A stretch of DNA of 64,000 bases from assembly GCA_007922195.1 (NCBI GenBank), contig ML681971.1:24183264-24247263 (forward strand), written 5' to 3'. Shown here piece after piece: positions 13,701 through 24,300 of this stretch. Each line of letters opens with the position of its first letter. Positions within the stretch are counted from its first letter, which is position 1. The notes under the pieces were generated by a model that saw only the letters and a program-made list of their open reading frames with translations, did not search any database and was not told the DNA's origin. The translations under genes and the position numbers were made by a program. The DNA is from Podocnemis expansa (lineage: Eukaryota; Chordata; Testudines; Podocnemididae).

Positions 13701-16700
13701 GCCAATGGCATACTGGGCCGCATCAGAAGAAGTGTTGCTAGTGGATCAAGGGATGTGATCATTCCCCTCTATTCGGCACTGGTGAGGCTGCATCTGGAAT
13801 ATTATGTCCAGTTTTGGGCTTCCCACTACAAAAAGGACGTGGACAAATTAGGAAGAGTCCAGCAGAGGGCAACAAAAATGATAAAGGGGCTCGAGCACAA
13901 GACCTATGAAGAAAGACTGAAGGAACTAGGTTTATTTAGCCTGCAGGAGAGGGGGGGATTTGATAGCAACCTTCAGCTACTTGAAGGGATGCTCCAAGGA
14001 GGACGGAGCTTGGTTGTTCTCAGAGTAACAGAGAGCAGAACAAGGAGCAGTGGCTTCAACATGCAGCTGGGGAGGTTGAGGCTGGATATTAGGAAAAACT
14101 TTCTTACTAGGCGAGTGGTGAAGCATTGGAATGGGCTACCAAAGGAGGTGGTGGAATGTCAGTCTTTGGAGATGTTTAAGGCCCGGCTGGACAAAACCCT
14201 AGCTGGGATAATTTAGTGGGAGTGGTCCTGCTTTTTTGGCAGGGCATTGGACTAGATGACCTCATGAGGTCCTTTCCAACTCCATGATTCTTTATGTAAT
14301 ACTTCCAGTGGATTAGATCTTCAGATCACCAGGACCTGGGTACAATCATTAAACATTGGAACAAAGTGTACAATTATGAATTGTAACACAGCCATGCATT
14401 GGTATACAAGTGAATGCTTTGCGATCTTCTAAGCTCAGTTCTTAAATTCTTGACTCTTGATTAAATTTTCAGCCATTCGCTCCTGGTTAGCAAAGAAACA
14501 TTTCCAAAGAATGGACAAGGCTGCTACTGTTATAAAACGTGCCTGGAGGAAATGGAAAGTAAGTAACATACTAATCATATTGAGTCAGTCTGATTGATTA
14601 CCTGCTTCTTTTTGTGTTTAAAAGTGTACTCCTTCAGAGAGTATGAAAAAGTATATTGCTGTGACTTGCTGCTGTTCCTCTCCTCTTATGACTATGCTCC
14701 TATGATTCTCTTAAAGGGAAAGGAGGAAACAGCTCTGATGGTCTTCCTGGGGCCAGAGTTAGCTTTCCTCTAGCTCAGTGGTTTTCAAACTTAAGGTCAG
14801 GACCCAGTACTGGTCACGGACCCTCAGGTACTGGGTTGTGGCAGCCCTTGCTGCCACTGCTACAAGACTGGAGTGCGTTGCTCAGATGTAATTGCTGGGT
14901 CACAAGCATAAATTTTTTTTTTCCAACGGGGTCCCGAGGGAAAAAAGTTTGAAAACCACTGCTCTAGCTGAAGGAAGGAGAGGCAAGAATTCAGAGGCCA
15001 ATCCTGCACTTACCGTAGTCCCATTTGAAAGCAGAAGGAACAAGGGTTACAGGATCAGCTCATTCCAGTGGAGTAGCCATGTTAGTTTGGTTCAACAAAA
15101 CAAATAAGGAGTCTTGTGGCATTTTCAAGGACTAATGCATTTATTTATTTTCTCCCACGAAAGCTCTTGCAATAAATGTTAGTTTTTAAAAGTGCCACAA
15201 GACTCCTGGTGGTTTTTTTTTGTTTGTTTGTTTTTTTAAAGGTCTACACTGTTACTCTTCTGATTCACTTAATAGGGAGTTAATGTCTTAACCAGCCACC
15301 TAAGCTTGTTGAATTCTGTGGCATATGGTCCTGTTAAATTCCCCATTATTTTGGAAGAGCCCAATAACAGGGGAGCACAGGCGGCTATTTCTGAACTAGC
15401 TACATCTTCCCTTTTTATTCTCTTGGGAATACCGTTTCATATCTTTCCCTCAGGCAAAAATGGATGCACTAGCAGCAAAGGAGCTCGATTACACTGAAGA
15501 AAAACTCCATTCCTCCATTCCTGGTGCTACCATCTTCTTAAACCACTCACCTAGTTCACAGGAAAAGACTTGGCGCCTCAGTGCAATAATCCAGCTCTGG
15601 CCTCTGGGACTAGTTCTGTCTACAGCTCCTGTTACAATGAGAGGCGTTCAAAGAGACCTGTCCCTTCTGGCATGCTTGAAAATACATTGGAACAATTACA
15701 GAGTGGAGACCAACCTTCTTGGCTGCGGTATCACCTCTGTTAGAGCACTCCCACAGGTAACATGCCTAATGCTGAGAAGTCAGCAATTGGTCTGCTGCTC
15801 ACTGAGCTCTAGACACTGTAAATAAGGGCCCATTGTGACACACAGGCTCACCCTGCTACTGTGTAAGGCACTGAGGGAGGGAAAATTGTCTTGCAGCTGA
15901 AGGCACAGGATTGGCTCAGTGATATTTCTTATAACTGTAGTCATGTCATTTAATTTGTAATCTGTGCAGTGGGCATAACTTCTGCACTCCACAAGGATGC
16001 TGAGATTTAGCATGTTGTCTGAAGCATTTTGAGGCTCAATGATGGAAGATACGTGTTGAAGTGCTACTTCTGTGTATATAGCAGACATTAAAGAATGTGA
16101 CACTGGCTTTTGGGGAGCAAAGGAAGGCAATGCTGCTCTGCCACTTCCCTTTTGTTTCCAAAAGAGATTGTATTGGGTAAGATTGTTAGGTAAAACTACC
16201 CTAGATGGTCAAGTCACAACCCTCCAGTTATTTCAACATAAGCTCTCCTTTGCTAAAAAGCTTAACTTTCTTGGTTCTGTTTCTCAGCATGAAATAAGCT
16301 TAGGCAGGGCAATAGGATGCTGGATGCTAAGCATGAACAAACACTTGTGCAGAATGATCCAGGTGATCTAATGCCCTATGTTCCAAGCACAGGTGGAGGG
16401 CTATGCACTTGGCAATTCAAAACCAGAATCTTCTTTTTAAAAATTCAGTACCTGACCAACAGCTGGTTTTAATGGCCTGTTGTACAAATTCTTCTATGCT
16501 GTAATTCCCCTGAATATGCTGTAATTCCCCTGAAGTCTCAGGGACAGATTTCACCACCTTTACTTGCGGTGAGCAGTTCTACTCCTCCAAGTTGTCTAAC
16601 TTCATTGGGCTGTTGACTGAATAAGGTACTAGTTGACAAGTTCCAAAGAGGGTCACTGCGTTAGTCTAGTTCAACAATAAACACAAGGAGTCCTGTGTTA

Positions 16701-17069
16701 CTTTTAAAGACGACGTTCCCCATCTTCAAGTGCCTGACGAAGTGGAATTTTCTCCAACAAAAGTTCATATGATACTTAAATCTGTTAGTCTTTAAGTGCC
16801 CCAAGATGCCTTGCTTTTTTTGCTTTACTATACTAACACGGCTGCCCTTTTGTAACTCAGTAGGAGCTGGTGAGTGATAAAAGCAAACAGTGTATGACTA
16901 ATTTTTCCAACAACTAAAAACTAATTTTCTTTCTTTCTAGGGTTCAGTGAAGTTTCATTGCAAGAAGTCCCCACTGCCTCATGCAAACATGAGTCCACAC
17001 ACCCAAGCCTATACTATCACTGGACTCAACCAAATCTTACTAGATAGGAAAAAGCTGCTCATGACATAA
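1770..17069 (+). CDS. MYO19: MYO19, unconventional myosin XIX, 3' part of the gene (13 coding exons)
   Basis: Myosin XIX is an actin motor bound to the mitochondrial outer membrane that helps move and partition mitochondria. Coding exons: 1770-1843, 1945-2066, 3988-4101, 4678-4854, 6184-6330, 6883-6990, 8187-8257, 10189-10292, 12158-12327, 13114-13243, 14473-14558, 15454-15756, 16941-17069. All have AG/GT borders and the phases agree, giving 577 residues before TAA. Residues 1-100 hold the relay region ([11 protein letters not shown], then [17 protein letters not shown]). Residues about 215-270 hold the converter side ([23 protein letters not shown]). IQ-like light-chain helices follow at about 370-434 ([34 protein letters not shown]). 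The last 140 residues match the myosin-XIX-specific mitochondrial-binding tail ([23 protein letters not shown]). Identification rests on recalled similarity to the human protein of about 970 residues. The N-terminal 40 percent lies upstream of the window. Introns carry hAT, CR1 and Penelope-tail insertions. Confidence 0.97.
4205..4312 (+). repeat. Penelope-like/SINE 3' tail fragment in a MYO19 intron
   Basis: This is the recurrent tail of the window. CTGATGA (4211-4217) is followed by a GTGGGA...TCCCAT hairpin, GAAA (4237-4240), then GTTTGTTAGTCTTTAAAAG and a GCCACAAGACTCCTTG end. It is the copy with the best preserved hammerhead-like core. The same tail follows the Penelope-like fragment near 37.6 kb. 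Confidence 0.75.
5624..5962. mobile_element. Non-autonomous hAT element
   Basis: An exact 8-bp duplication CTCTCCAG (5616-5623 and 5963-5970) encloses a 339-bp AT-rich element. The ends are inverted repeats, CAATGTTCCCTCTAAC at the left and GTTAGAGAGAACATAG at the right. It lies in a MYO19 intron and has no transposase ORF. Confidence 0.88.
8321..8894. mobile_element. GC-rich non-autonomous hAT element
   Basis: Terminal inverted repeats are CAGTGGTTCCCAACCTTCTC at the left and GGCTGGGGACCACTG at the right. Flanking octamers are GCCTAGAG (8313-8320) and GGCTAGAG (8895-8902), a 7 of 8 match. The body is C-rich. The long open frames on both strands here are low-complexity consequences of this, not genes. 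It sits only about 60 bp downstream of a MYO19 exon. Confidence 0.85.
13308..14300 (+). mobile_element. CR1 LINE, 5'-truncated copy with an open reverse-transcriptase end
   Basis: The CR1 phrase CAATGGCTCCATGTCTAGTT starts the copy, and the CR1 tail (GACCTCATGAGGTCCTTTCC, then CCATGATTCTTT) ends it. An intact 277-codon frame (13383-14216) encodes the C-terminal part of ORF2. It includes the FADD catalytic motif of the reverse transcriptase at residues 14-17 and the downstream CR1 signatures [11 protein letters not shown] and [11 protein letters not shown]. The copy lies in a MYO19 intron in the same orientation as the gene. The unbroken frame suggests a fairly recent insertion. Confidence 0.93.
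14776..14961. mobile_element. Short hAT element
   Basis: An exact target duplication CTCTAGCT (14768-14775 and 14962-14969) flanks 186 bp with ends CAGTGGTTTTCAAACTTA and AAGTTTGAAAACCACTG, an almost perfect inverted repeat. It lies in a MYO19 intron. Confidence 0.92.
15062..15275. repeat. Inverted pair of Penelope-like/SINE tails
   Basis: A minus-oriented tail (AAGGAGTCTTGTGGCA, about 15108) is followed by a plus-oriented tail (CTCCCACGAAAGCTCTTGC, then AAAAGTGCCACAAGACTCCT). Together they form a foldback. Only the 3' half of the hammerhead-like core (CCCACGAAAGC) is kept. T-rich sequence follows. Confidence 0.7.
16500..16535 (+). repeat. Short tandem duplication
   Basis: The 18-mer ATGCTGTAATTCCCCTGA occurs twice back to back (about 16497-16534) in the last MYO19 intron. 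It is a simple local duplication. Confidence 0.7.
16640..16858. repeat. Inverted pair of Penelope-like/SINE tails with a decayed hammerhead-like core
   Basis: A minus-oriented end (ACAAGGAGTCCTGTGTTAC) precedes a plus copy with CTGACGA (16734-16740), a weakened hairpin, TCTGTTAGTCTTTAAGTGCC and the terminal ACTAACACGGCTGCCC. It ends about 80 bp before the last MYO19 exon. Confidence 0.7.
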
Positions 17070-17560
17070 TGTGGACTTTTGGCTGCCTGAAGTATTTATT
17101 GTACCTTTTCCTTCAAGGAAGGACTTCTTTCAAGCTGTTGCTCCTAAATGGTTTAATCAATAATATTCCTGCCTGAGACATTGATCAATTGAAAAATATC
17201 TGCTGCTACCCCAGAAGTCCCCCCCCCCCCCCTGTAGTCACACACAAGGTTTCAGGTATATTGGCTGTTAGCACAGATTTTTCTCCTGTATAATGGAAGA
17301 AGTGCTAATACCAAGACAACGCTACAGGCTGACGGACTCAATTAGAAAAATTTTTAATAGAACTATTAACATTTTTTCAGGAAATACCTGAAACATCTCT
17401 TTGATCTAACGCAAACTATACTTGCAGCACTCCACTATACAAAGAAGAGCAAGAGTCCAACTTTTTTTTTTTTAAACATGAACACTACTTCTGTATTAGC
17501 TCCCTCCCCTCCCACAACATAGCACTAAAATTCAGCAGGCTGCTAATTCTTATGAATAAA
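17070..17560 (+). terminator. MYO19 3' UTR with candidate poly(A) signal
   Basis: The stretch follows the MYO19 TAA directly. The first canonical AATAAA on the plus strand is at 17555-17560; another is at 18053-18058. A poly-C run (17220-17232) and a poly-T run interrupt the UTR. On the other strand ATTAAA (17353-17358) and AATAAA (17095-17100) could serve ZNHIT3, so the two 3' UTRs may overlap. Which signals are used cannot be decided from sequence. Confidence 0.4.
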
Positions 17561-18344
17561 ATGCAACAACATGTAAGGCTTCAAGTTTAGTACTCAGTTG
17601 TCTCAGGAAAAGGGGGAATGCATGCCTGGGATCAATTTTCTTTAGAGTGTCAGGAACATTTAGATTATATTGATCCAAACTCAGAGGCAGTCAATAATGG
17701 CTTCATCCTCTTGATGCAGAGAGCCAGAGTCTGCCACTGTTGCATCCACCTCCAGCAATAGGCTGCTGCATGGTATATAGTCAGAAGCGTTTCTTAGCAA
17801 GCAAGCCTGTGGACGGGGGTGGGGGAAGGAATGGTTCTTCTGCCTCCTATGGGACCTGTAGCAGGGAAATGCTGGTTGTTTTTTTTTCCCCTCATGTACA
17901 TGGCATTTTAAATTAAATTGAGGTATCTCAACAAGTTATTTCCCAGCAATGTTCAGTCAAATGTTTGAAGGATAAAGTCAAATACTCATACTCATCTAAT
18001 CTTTTGCCCTTAACAGTAGATGTCTGAAATTCCTGGTATAGCCAGTATTGGCAATAAAACCTGTACTAAGAGAAGTAAGTCACAGCACTAAAATACAAAG
18101 CTTTACTTTGCGAGTACATAAAAAACATTCCTCTCTCAATCAGTACTCCAATCCCCTGTGCCAAAACTTACCCTACTCGCAATGCTAGAGGTTAGAATTC
18201 AATTGCTTCTAGCCACAGGTCAAATCTGACCAATGGTGAGGAAAGAACACCTGAGATTGCTTCAGCAAAGCATGGGGTAGTGAAATATCTCCTCCATCAC
18301 AGATAAATGCATGATTGGCTCTCTGTTCCTGAAGAGTGTCTGTC
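17561..18344 (-). other. Probable ZNHIT3 3' UTR and convergent intergenic sequence
   Basis: The stretch lies downstream of the ZNHIT3 TGA on the minus strand and contains no recognised exon. It has no AATAAA or ATTAAA on the minus strand that I could find, so the ZNHIT3 transcript probably ends beyond it, within MYO19 3' UTR sequence. Confidence 0.4.
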
Positions 18345-21300
18345 TCATTCCACAGGAAAGTTCTCTTTTTCTGGAGGTTCAACCACTCTCAAGCAGCAGT
18401 CTGCGAACTCTACAAACAATGGCTCTTGCATGTACATTTTCATCAGGGAATTTTTCTCTTTGGCTTGGTCTAGGGTGAGCAGCAGTTGCCGCAGGTGTGG
18501 ATTGAGTAGTAGGTTTCGCAGCTCTTTAGATTCCTCTGTTTTAAAAATACAGGAGGAAGAAGAATTTAACATTTGAGATTTTAAGTAGGGTGGGAGTAGC
18601 ATGGCTTCAAAGTTGTTTTTGTTTTGTTTTTTTAATTAACCTTATGCTGCATCTGCACGAGGAACGGAGAAAGACTTAGGAGGAGGAAGGGAAACTCACA
18701 TTACTTAAAAAAAAACAAAAACAAAAAACAACCAGCCTTTCCCATTACCTGGTATCTAATGGTACATCTACCCTGCTGCTAACTTGGGGATAGATCAGAC
18801 CCACCCAGCCAATCCCAACAGCGCTCTCCAGATATTGTGATTAAATATCTCCCTGAAGTGTGTAAGGCTGCATTGACCAGAGAGAATCTCTAGCCAATGC
18901 AACACAGTGAAGATGCCACTGCAGAGCAATGTAAGTAAACTGACAGAAGATACCCAAGTTACTTTTATGTAGCCTTACATTTCTCCTATTAACTGCTGGC
19001 AGCACTGCAGACCAGGCCTCAGAAGATTTACTCCCCTCCCCTTTCCCATCCACAGCCTCAGCAGATGTAATGTCTTACAGTTCAGGAATAAGTCCACAAA
19101 GAAGTTTGGCCCTCCTTGCAAGTCAGACAGTAGAGTCAAAAAATAGGTTGGTTATTTGTCCCAGTGAATGTGCATGTGCTGTGATTCTCACATGTGTGAA
19201 AAACTACTGTTTGTACAAAGATTAACCACTTACTCCAGGGGTGTCCAACCTTTCTGGGTAAGGGGCCACACTGCAATTCTTTTTTCAGAGGTCCGGTGAG
19301 AGAATTTGATAAGACATACAAATCAATCTAATGAACTTTAATAAAATAGTGATTAGTGTGGTATTTGGTACTGCTTTTGCTTCCACTGTGTAGAGGACAG
19401 GGGCAGGGCTGCCTGTGTGAGGGGGCAAAGCAATGTGGGGAGCAAGTCAGGACAGCGGAATGTGGCACAAGAGGGAAGGGGAAGAAGGATGAGGTGGGAG
19501 AAGAGCAGCTGGATGGTAGGACTCAGCTACTTCCTGACAGGGATGCCACCAACTCTGCTCTCCTCACTTGCTGCCAAGCATTGCTCAGGGAAAGGATAGC
19601 AGTGCTGGGGAAAGGGAGAGGAGAACAGAGTCAGACAGACAACTGAAATCACAGCAGGTCTGCAGGGGTCGCAGGTTTTGGCATTGGGCGTCTCTGTACC
19701 AGAACCATTGATGGGCAGCAATTTCTACAGAAGAAATTTTGCCACTAAGGTCAGGGGAAGGATAGGGGTGCTGGCATTAGGAGTGTGGAGGAGAGCAGAA
19801 GTAGAGGAATGTCCAAGTCAGGAAGTAGCTGCATCCTGCCAACCAGCCCCACTGCTCCCCTTCCCCTTCACCCTCCCAGAACTGCCCTAGCTTGTCCCCC
19901 TGTGTCCTCCTCTGCACTCAGCACTGCTCTTCTTCCCCTGGATTCTGCTTGCCCTCAGGCTTCATTCTCCTCCCCTCTCCCACACCAAAATGAACGCAAT
20001 GCGAGCTCAGCTTGCACACCTGAAAGGGGCTGAATCCAGTCCCTGAACAGCTCTCCAGCCAAGCCACACCTCCCTGCAGCTGTGTGCAGGATGGGACATT
20101 AACAAGGGCCCCAGGCAGCCCCAGCTCCCAGGCTCTTGCAGCAGCACTCCCAGGGCTGCAGTCTGGGCCTGCACCCCCCAGGCTGCAGGTTGGACAAGCC
20201 TGACTTACTCCCTTCCCAATGGCATAAAACATGACCATAGAGAAATGAGCTTTGAATGTCAGTTTAGCTTTTATTACCATCTAAGTCTTGTGACTGAAGC
20301 AGAACTGCTACAATCTCTTTCAGTAGATGTTGCAGATAATTCTTAAAGCTCACCTAAGAGTTTGAGTTTCTGCAGTGAAACTCTATCCCCCTCATCATCT
20401 TCTGTCAGGATATCATCCACAGACCAATGGCTTCCTAAGACAAATACAGAAATGTGGTTTAATTTATCTAAAATAGTAAATCAGGTTCAACCACTTCTGC
20501 CCATGTACTACTACAGCCTGGGGACCCATCAGCTAAGTAGCAGCACTGTAGAAAAGGGCCTGGTGTTTGTGGTGGATGGGAAGCTGGATGAGTCAACAGT
20601 GTGCTCTTGTTGCCAAAAGGCCAATGGCATATTGGGCTGCATCAGTAGAAGTGCTGCCAGCAGATCAAGGGATATGACTATTTCCCTCTATTCGGCTCTG
20701 GTGAGGTTGCAGCTGGAATACTGTGTCCAATTTTGGGCTCCACGCTACAGAAAGGATGTGGACAAATTAGAAAGAGTCTAGCGGAGGTCAACGAAAATGG
20801 TTAGGGGGTTGGGGCACATGACTTACGAGGAGGCACTGAAGGAACTAGGCTTATTTAGTCTGCAGAAGAGAAGACTGAGGAAGGATTTGATAGCAACCTT
20901 CAACTATTTGAAGGGGTGCTTCAAAGAGGAGGAGCTCGGCTGTTCTCAGCAGTAACAGAGGACAACAAGGAGCAATGGTTTCAAGCTGCAGCTGGGGCAG
21001 TCCAGGCTGGATATTAGGAAAAACCTTCTCACTAGGAGGGTGGTGAAGCACTGAAATGAGTTACCTAGTGAGGTGGCAGAATCTCCATCTCTGGAAACAT
21101 TTAAGGCCTGGTTAGACAATACCCTGGCTGGGATGATTTAGTGAGAGTGGTCCTGTTCAGTGGTCATCAAAACCATGGTCAAGACCCAGTACTGGGTTGC
21201 AGACCTGTGGTTACTGGATTGCAGCAGTCTGGGAGGGGGAATCAGCGGGAGAGAGGAAAAGGTGTGAGCTGGAGCTCTGAGCAACCAGCATCCATGGGTA

Positions 21301-24300
21301 GCCTCCCCAAGCGGCATCTGGCTCTCTTCCCTGGTTGTCACAGACTTGTTTTGCCCTCCCCAGCCCTGCTGCCACCCTGGGGAGATCGCGGGGCACTGCC
21401 ATTGCCATAAAGAGCTGCCTCACTCCGGCACCCCAGCTCACTCCTGGCTGCCAGAGAAGTGTAAGTGGCTCGGCTCTGCTCTGCTCTGCACTTCGAGCGT
21501 GTCAGCTGCCCAGAGTCCTGCAGGGTCGAGCTGTGTTCCAGGGGCTGGGAGGGCTCAGAGGCAGTTGAAACCCTTGCCATGCCGTGCACCTGATCCCCAC
21601 CCCGCTCCCTCTGCCCTGTGTGTCCTGTCCATGTGGCACTGGCAGCAGGGGGCAGGGCAGAGCGGTGCTAAGCATGCAGAGGGTGGGGCTGCTCAGGCAC
21701 GTGCATGGCAAGGGCTCCAGCTGCCTCCAAGCCCTCCCAGCCCCTGGAACACAGCTTGACCCTGCAAGACACAGGGCAGCCGACACACTGGAAGTGCAGA
21801 GCCGAGCTGAGCCGAGCCACTCGTGCTGAGCCGGCAGCTGGGAGGGAGCTGCAAGTGCCAGAGCGAGGCAGCTCTTTACAGAAGCGGACCTGTGCTGAAC
21901 CTGGGAGAGGGGTGACTGCCCCTTGCTCCCCTGCAAGCCGGCACTCATCCAGGGAGGAGGGGGATACGGCCCACCCCCACCCCCACCCCCACCCCACAGT
22001 AGAGAGGTTGCCATATGGCAGAGGGCCTGGAGCTGGGTCCCACAGAAAAAAAGTTTGACAACCGCTGGACTAGATAACCTCATGAGGTCCCTTCCAACCC
22101 TATGATACTACCTTTATTTGGAACTGAGATGCTTTGTGGAAGGCAGCATCAAAGAGATAACTCTTGGATGTGAACTGCCTAGAACAGTGGCTCTCAACCT
22201 TTCCAGACTACTGTATCCTTCAGAAGTCTTATCTGTCTTGTGCATCCTCAAGTTCTGCCTCACTTAAACTATTTGCTTACAAAAATCAGACATAAAAATA
22301 CAGAAGTATCACAGCCCATTACTGAAAAATTGATGACTTCTCATTTTTACCATTTAATTATAAATCAATTGGAATATAAATATTGTCCTTAAATTCAGTG
22401 TCTAGCATATAGATCAATATAAAGTCATTATCTGTATGAAACTGTAGTTGGTACTGATTTCACTAGTGCTTTTTATGTAGCCTCTTGTAAAACTAGGCAA
22501 AAAGCTAGATGAGTAAGTGTACTCCCTGGAAAACAGTGTACCCTCAATGATGGATTAAGAGCTTAGATTCATTGCAACAACCCACCAATTCATCCCACTT
22601 TCCTCTAGTCTCCTGAATACCATTCAATGTAGAGGTCTTCTAGACAAGACCATACACAGTGTGTTGCAATACCTGAATCTTTGAATAGGTATTTGCTCAC
22701 ATGGCATGTTACAAAGAGAAGGGAGTTTGCCATAAATTTATCAAACTCATTTGAAAATCTGGGTAACTGTGCTTCCAAGTTTATTCTTACCTGCATAATT
22801 TTTTTTTTAAAGCAGATGTTGTAAGAAAGATTAAACTCAAGACATATTAGCTGTAGCCTTACTTTACAACAGATAGAATACTCTTAAAAACCAGGAATAT
22901 TTATTCTAAGTATGTAATATGCTAAAGGCATAATTATTTTAGGAAGCAGTTCTAGTCCAGCCAAACATGCTGCATTCTACAGTTATAGAATTTTTTCCCC
23001 TCCCTTACATAAACAATTGCAGGAATTTGGTAGGATAGGCATGAATTCTGCAAAAAGTAGGAATAATTCTAAGACTGTTTCAAATCACAGCAATTATAAC
23101 ACTCCATAGGCTTTAAGTTTCTGTATCTAAAAAACTGTGTAATTGGTGCCAGCATTTATGGGGCTTTTTATAATTGATTTAAGCAGTTTTAATAGCTTTA
23201 TAAATCATTGTTTTTAAATATCAGACAAAATCATTGTCACAACCAGTTTTTGTTTAAGAAACATTATACAATAATCTCATCAGTAGATCTCTAACTATAT
23301 CACAAAGGAACCCTCTTTACCCAGGATGTGTTGTCTCTGGTAACTTTAGTGAACAGCATGAAACTTTGATGAAATATTTAGCTAACCAGGCACACCAATC
23401 AAATGCTTAGATGGGAAAATGTGGACAGGTGTACCTTTTTTCTTCTTTTTATCAAATCCAAAACTTTTTTTGTTTTCTTTTGTTTGAATACTGAATAAGT
23501 GGTAAACAAACATGTTTACTTTTCTGTGTATGTAATTGGCATGCTAATGTTTCCTAATCCATAGTTTCTGGACCTCCCCCTGCCTCCAGGGAGATGCTAG
23601 CAGTAACCTAACAGATTAAAAAAAACCAACATGTTTATTCGTTTTGTGTGACCACTTCTAAGAAGCCCCATGAAGCCCATTTGGTGATAGTGTCCAGAAT
23701 ATATGCTTTTAATACATTTCTAAAAGAAGCAAACATACCCTCATTTTCCACTGCTCTGACTCTTTTGAAAGACGAAGATGTGTCTGTCATCAGTTTCTTC
23801 GGAAACTGTTCCTGTTTCGGTATACATTGTTCTATGAAAAATTCCGAGTTACGTTAATTCTCAATACTGGGAAGGTCACAGCTACAATGTAGCAGAATGG
23901 TAAAAAGGGGTTTAGAATCAGGTACAACTGAGACAATAACGTCTTTTACCTTTATGCTGCTTGTAGCAGGGGACAGAGCAACTACAAAGAAGAAAAATGA
24001 CATTTTTAATTAATGTCCAAGAGCCTGAGGAAGTGGGATTTCTCCCACAAAAGCTCATGCGCTACGTCAAGGCGTTAGTCTTTAGACGGGGCCCCGGCCT
24101 CCTCGTTTACTTTTAAAGGCTGTGCTCGAGCAGAAACTAACCACGCCGGTGCACCGACTCTCCGGTCTGCTCGCAGAGAAACCAAGCTCCCGGATAAGCC
24201 GCGGCCGCTCCCAGGAGCGGAGAAAGACATGTGTCCGCCCCATCCCCCCACCGCGGAGGTACGCCGCACTTCTGGCAAGAACACGGGGGAGCCCGACCTC

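Larger units (their letters stand above)
20500..22112 (+). mobile_element. CR1 LINE 3' end, antisense to ZNHIT3, interrupted by a hAT element
   Basis: CR1 sequence resembling the 13.3-14.3 kb copy starts near 20500 (GGGACCCATCAGCTAAGTAG). It runs to about 21157 and resumes at 22068 with GACTAGATAACCTCATGAGG. Frame-breaking changes are present (stop after the KDVDKLERV region). It begins only about 65 bp upstream of the ZNHIT3 exon 4 acceptor on the minus strand. Confidence 0.9.

Noticed and set aside
21138..22105. Many overlapping frames of 60-193 codons at 21.1-22.1 kb
   Set aside because: They lie in a GC-rich hAT element nested in CR1 and have no domain similarity.
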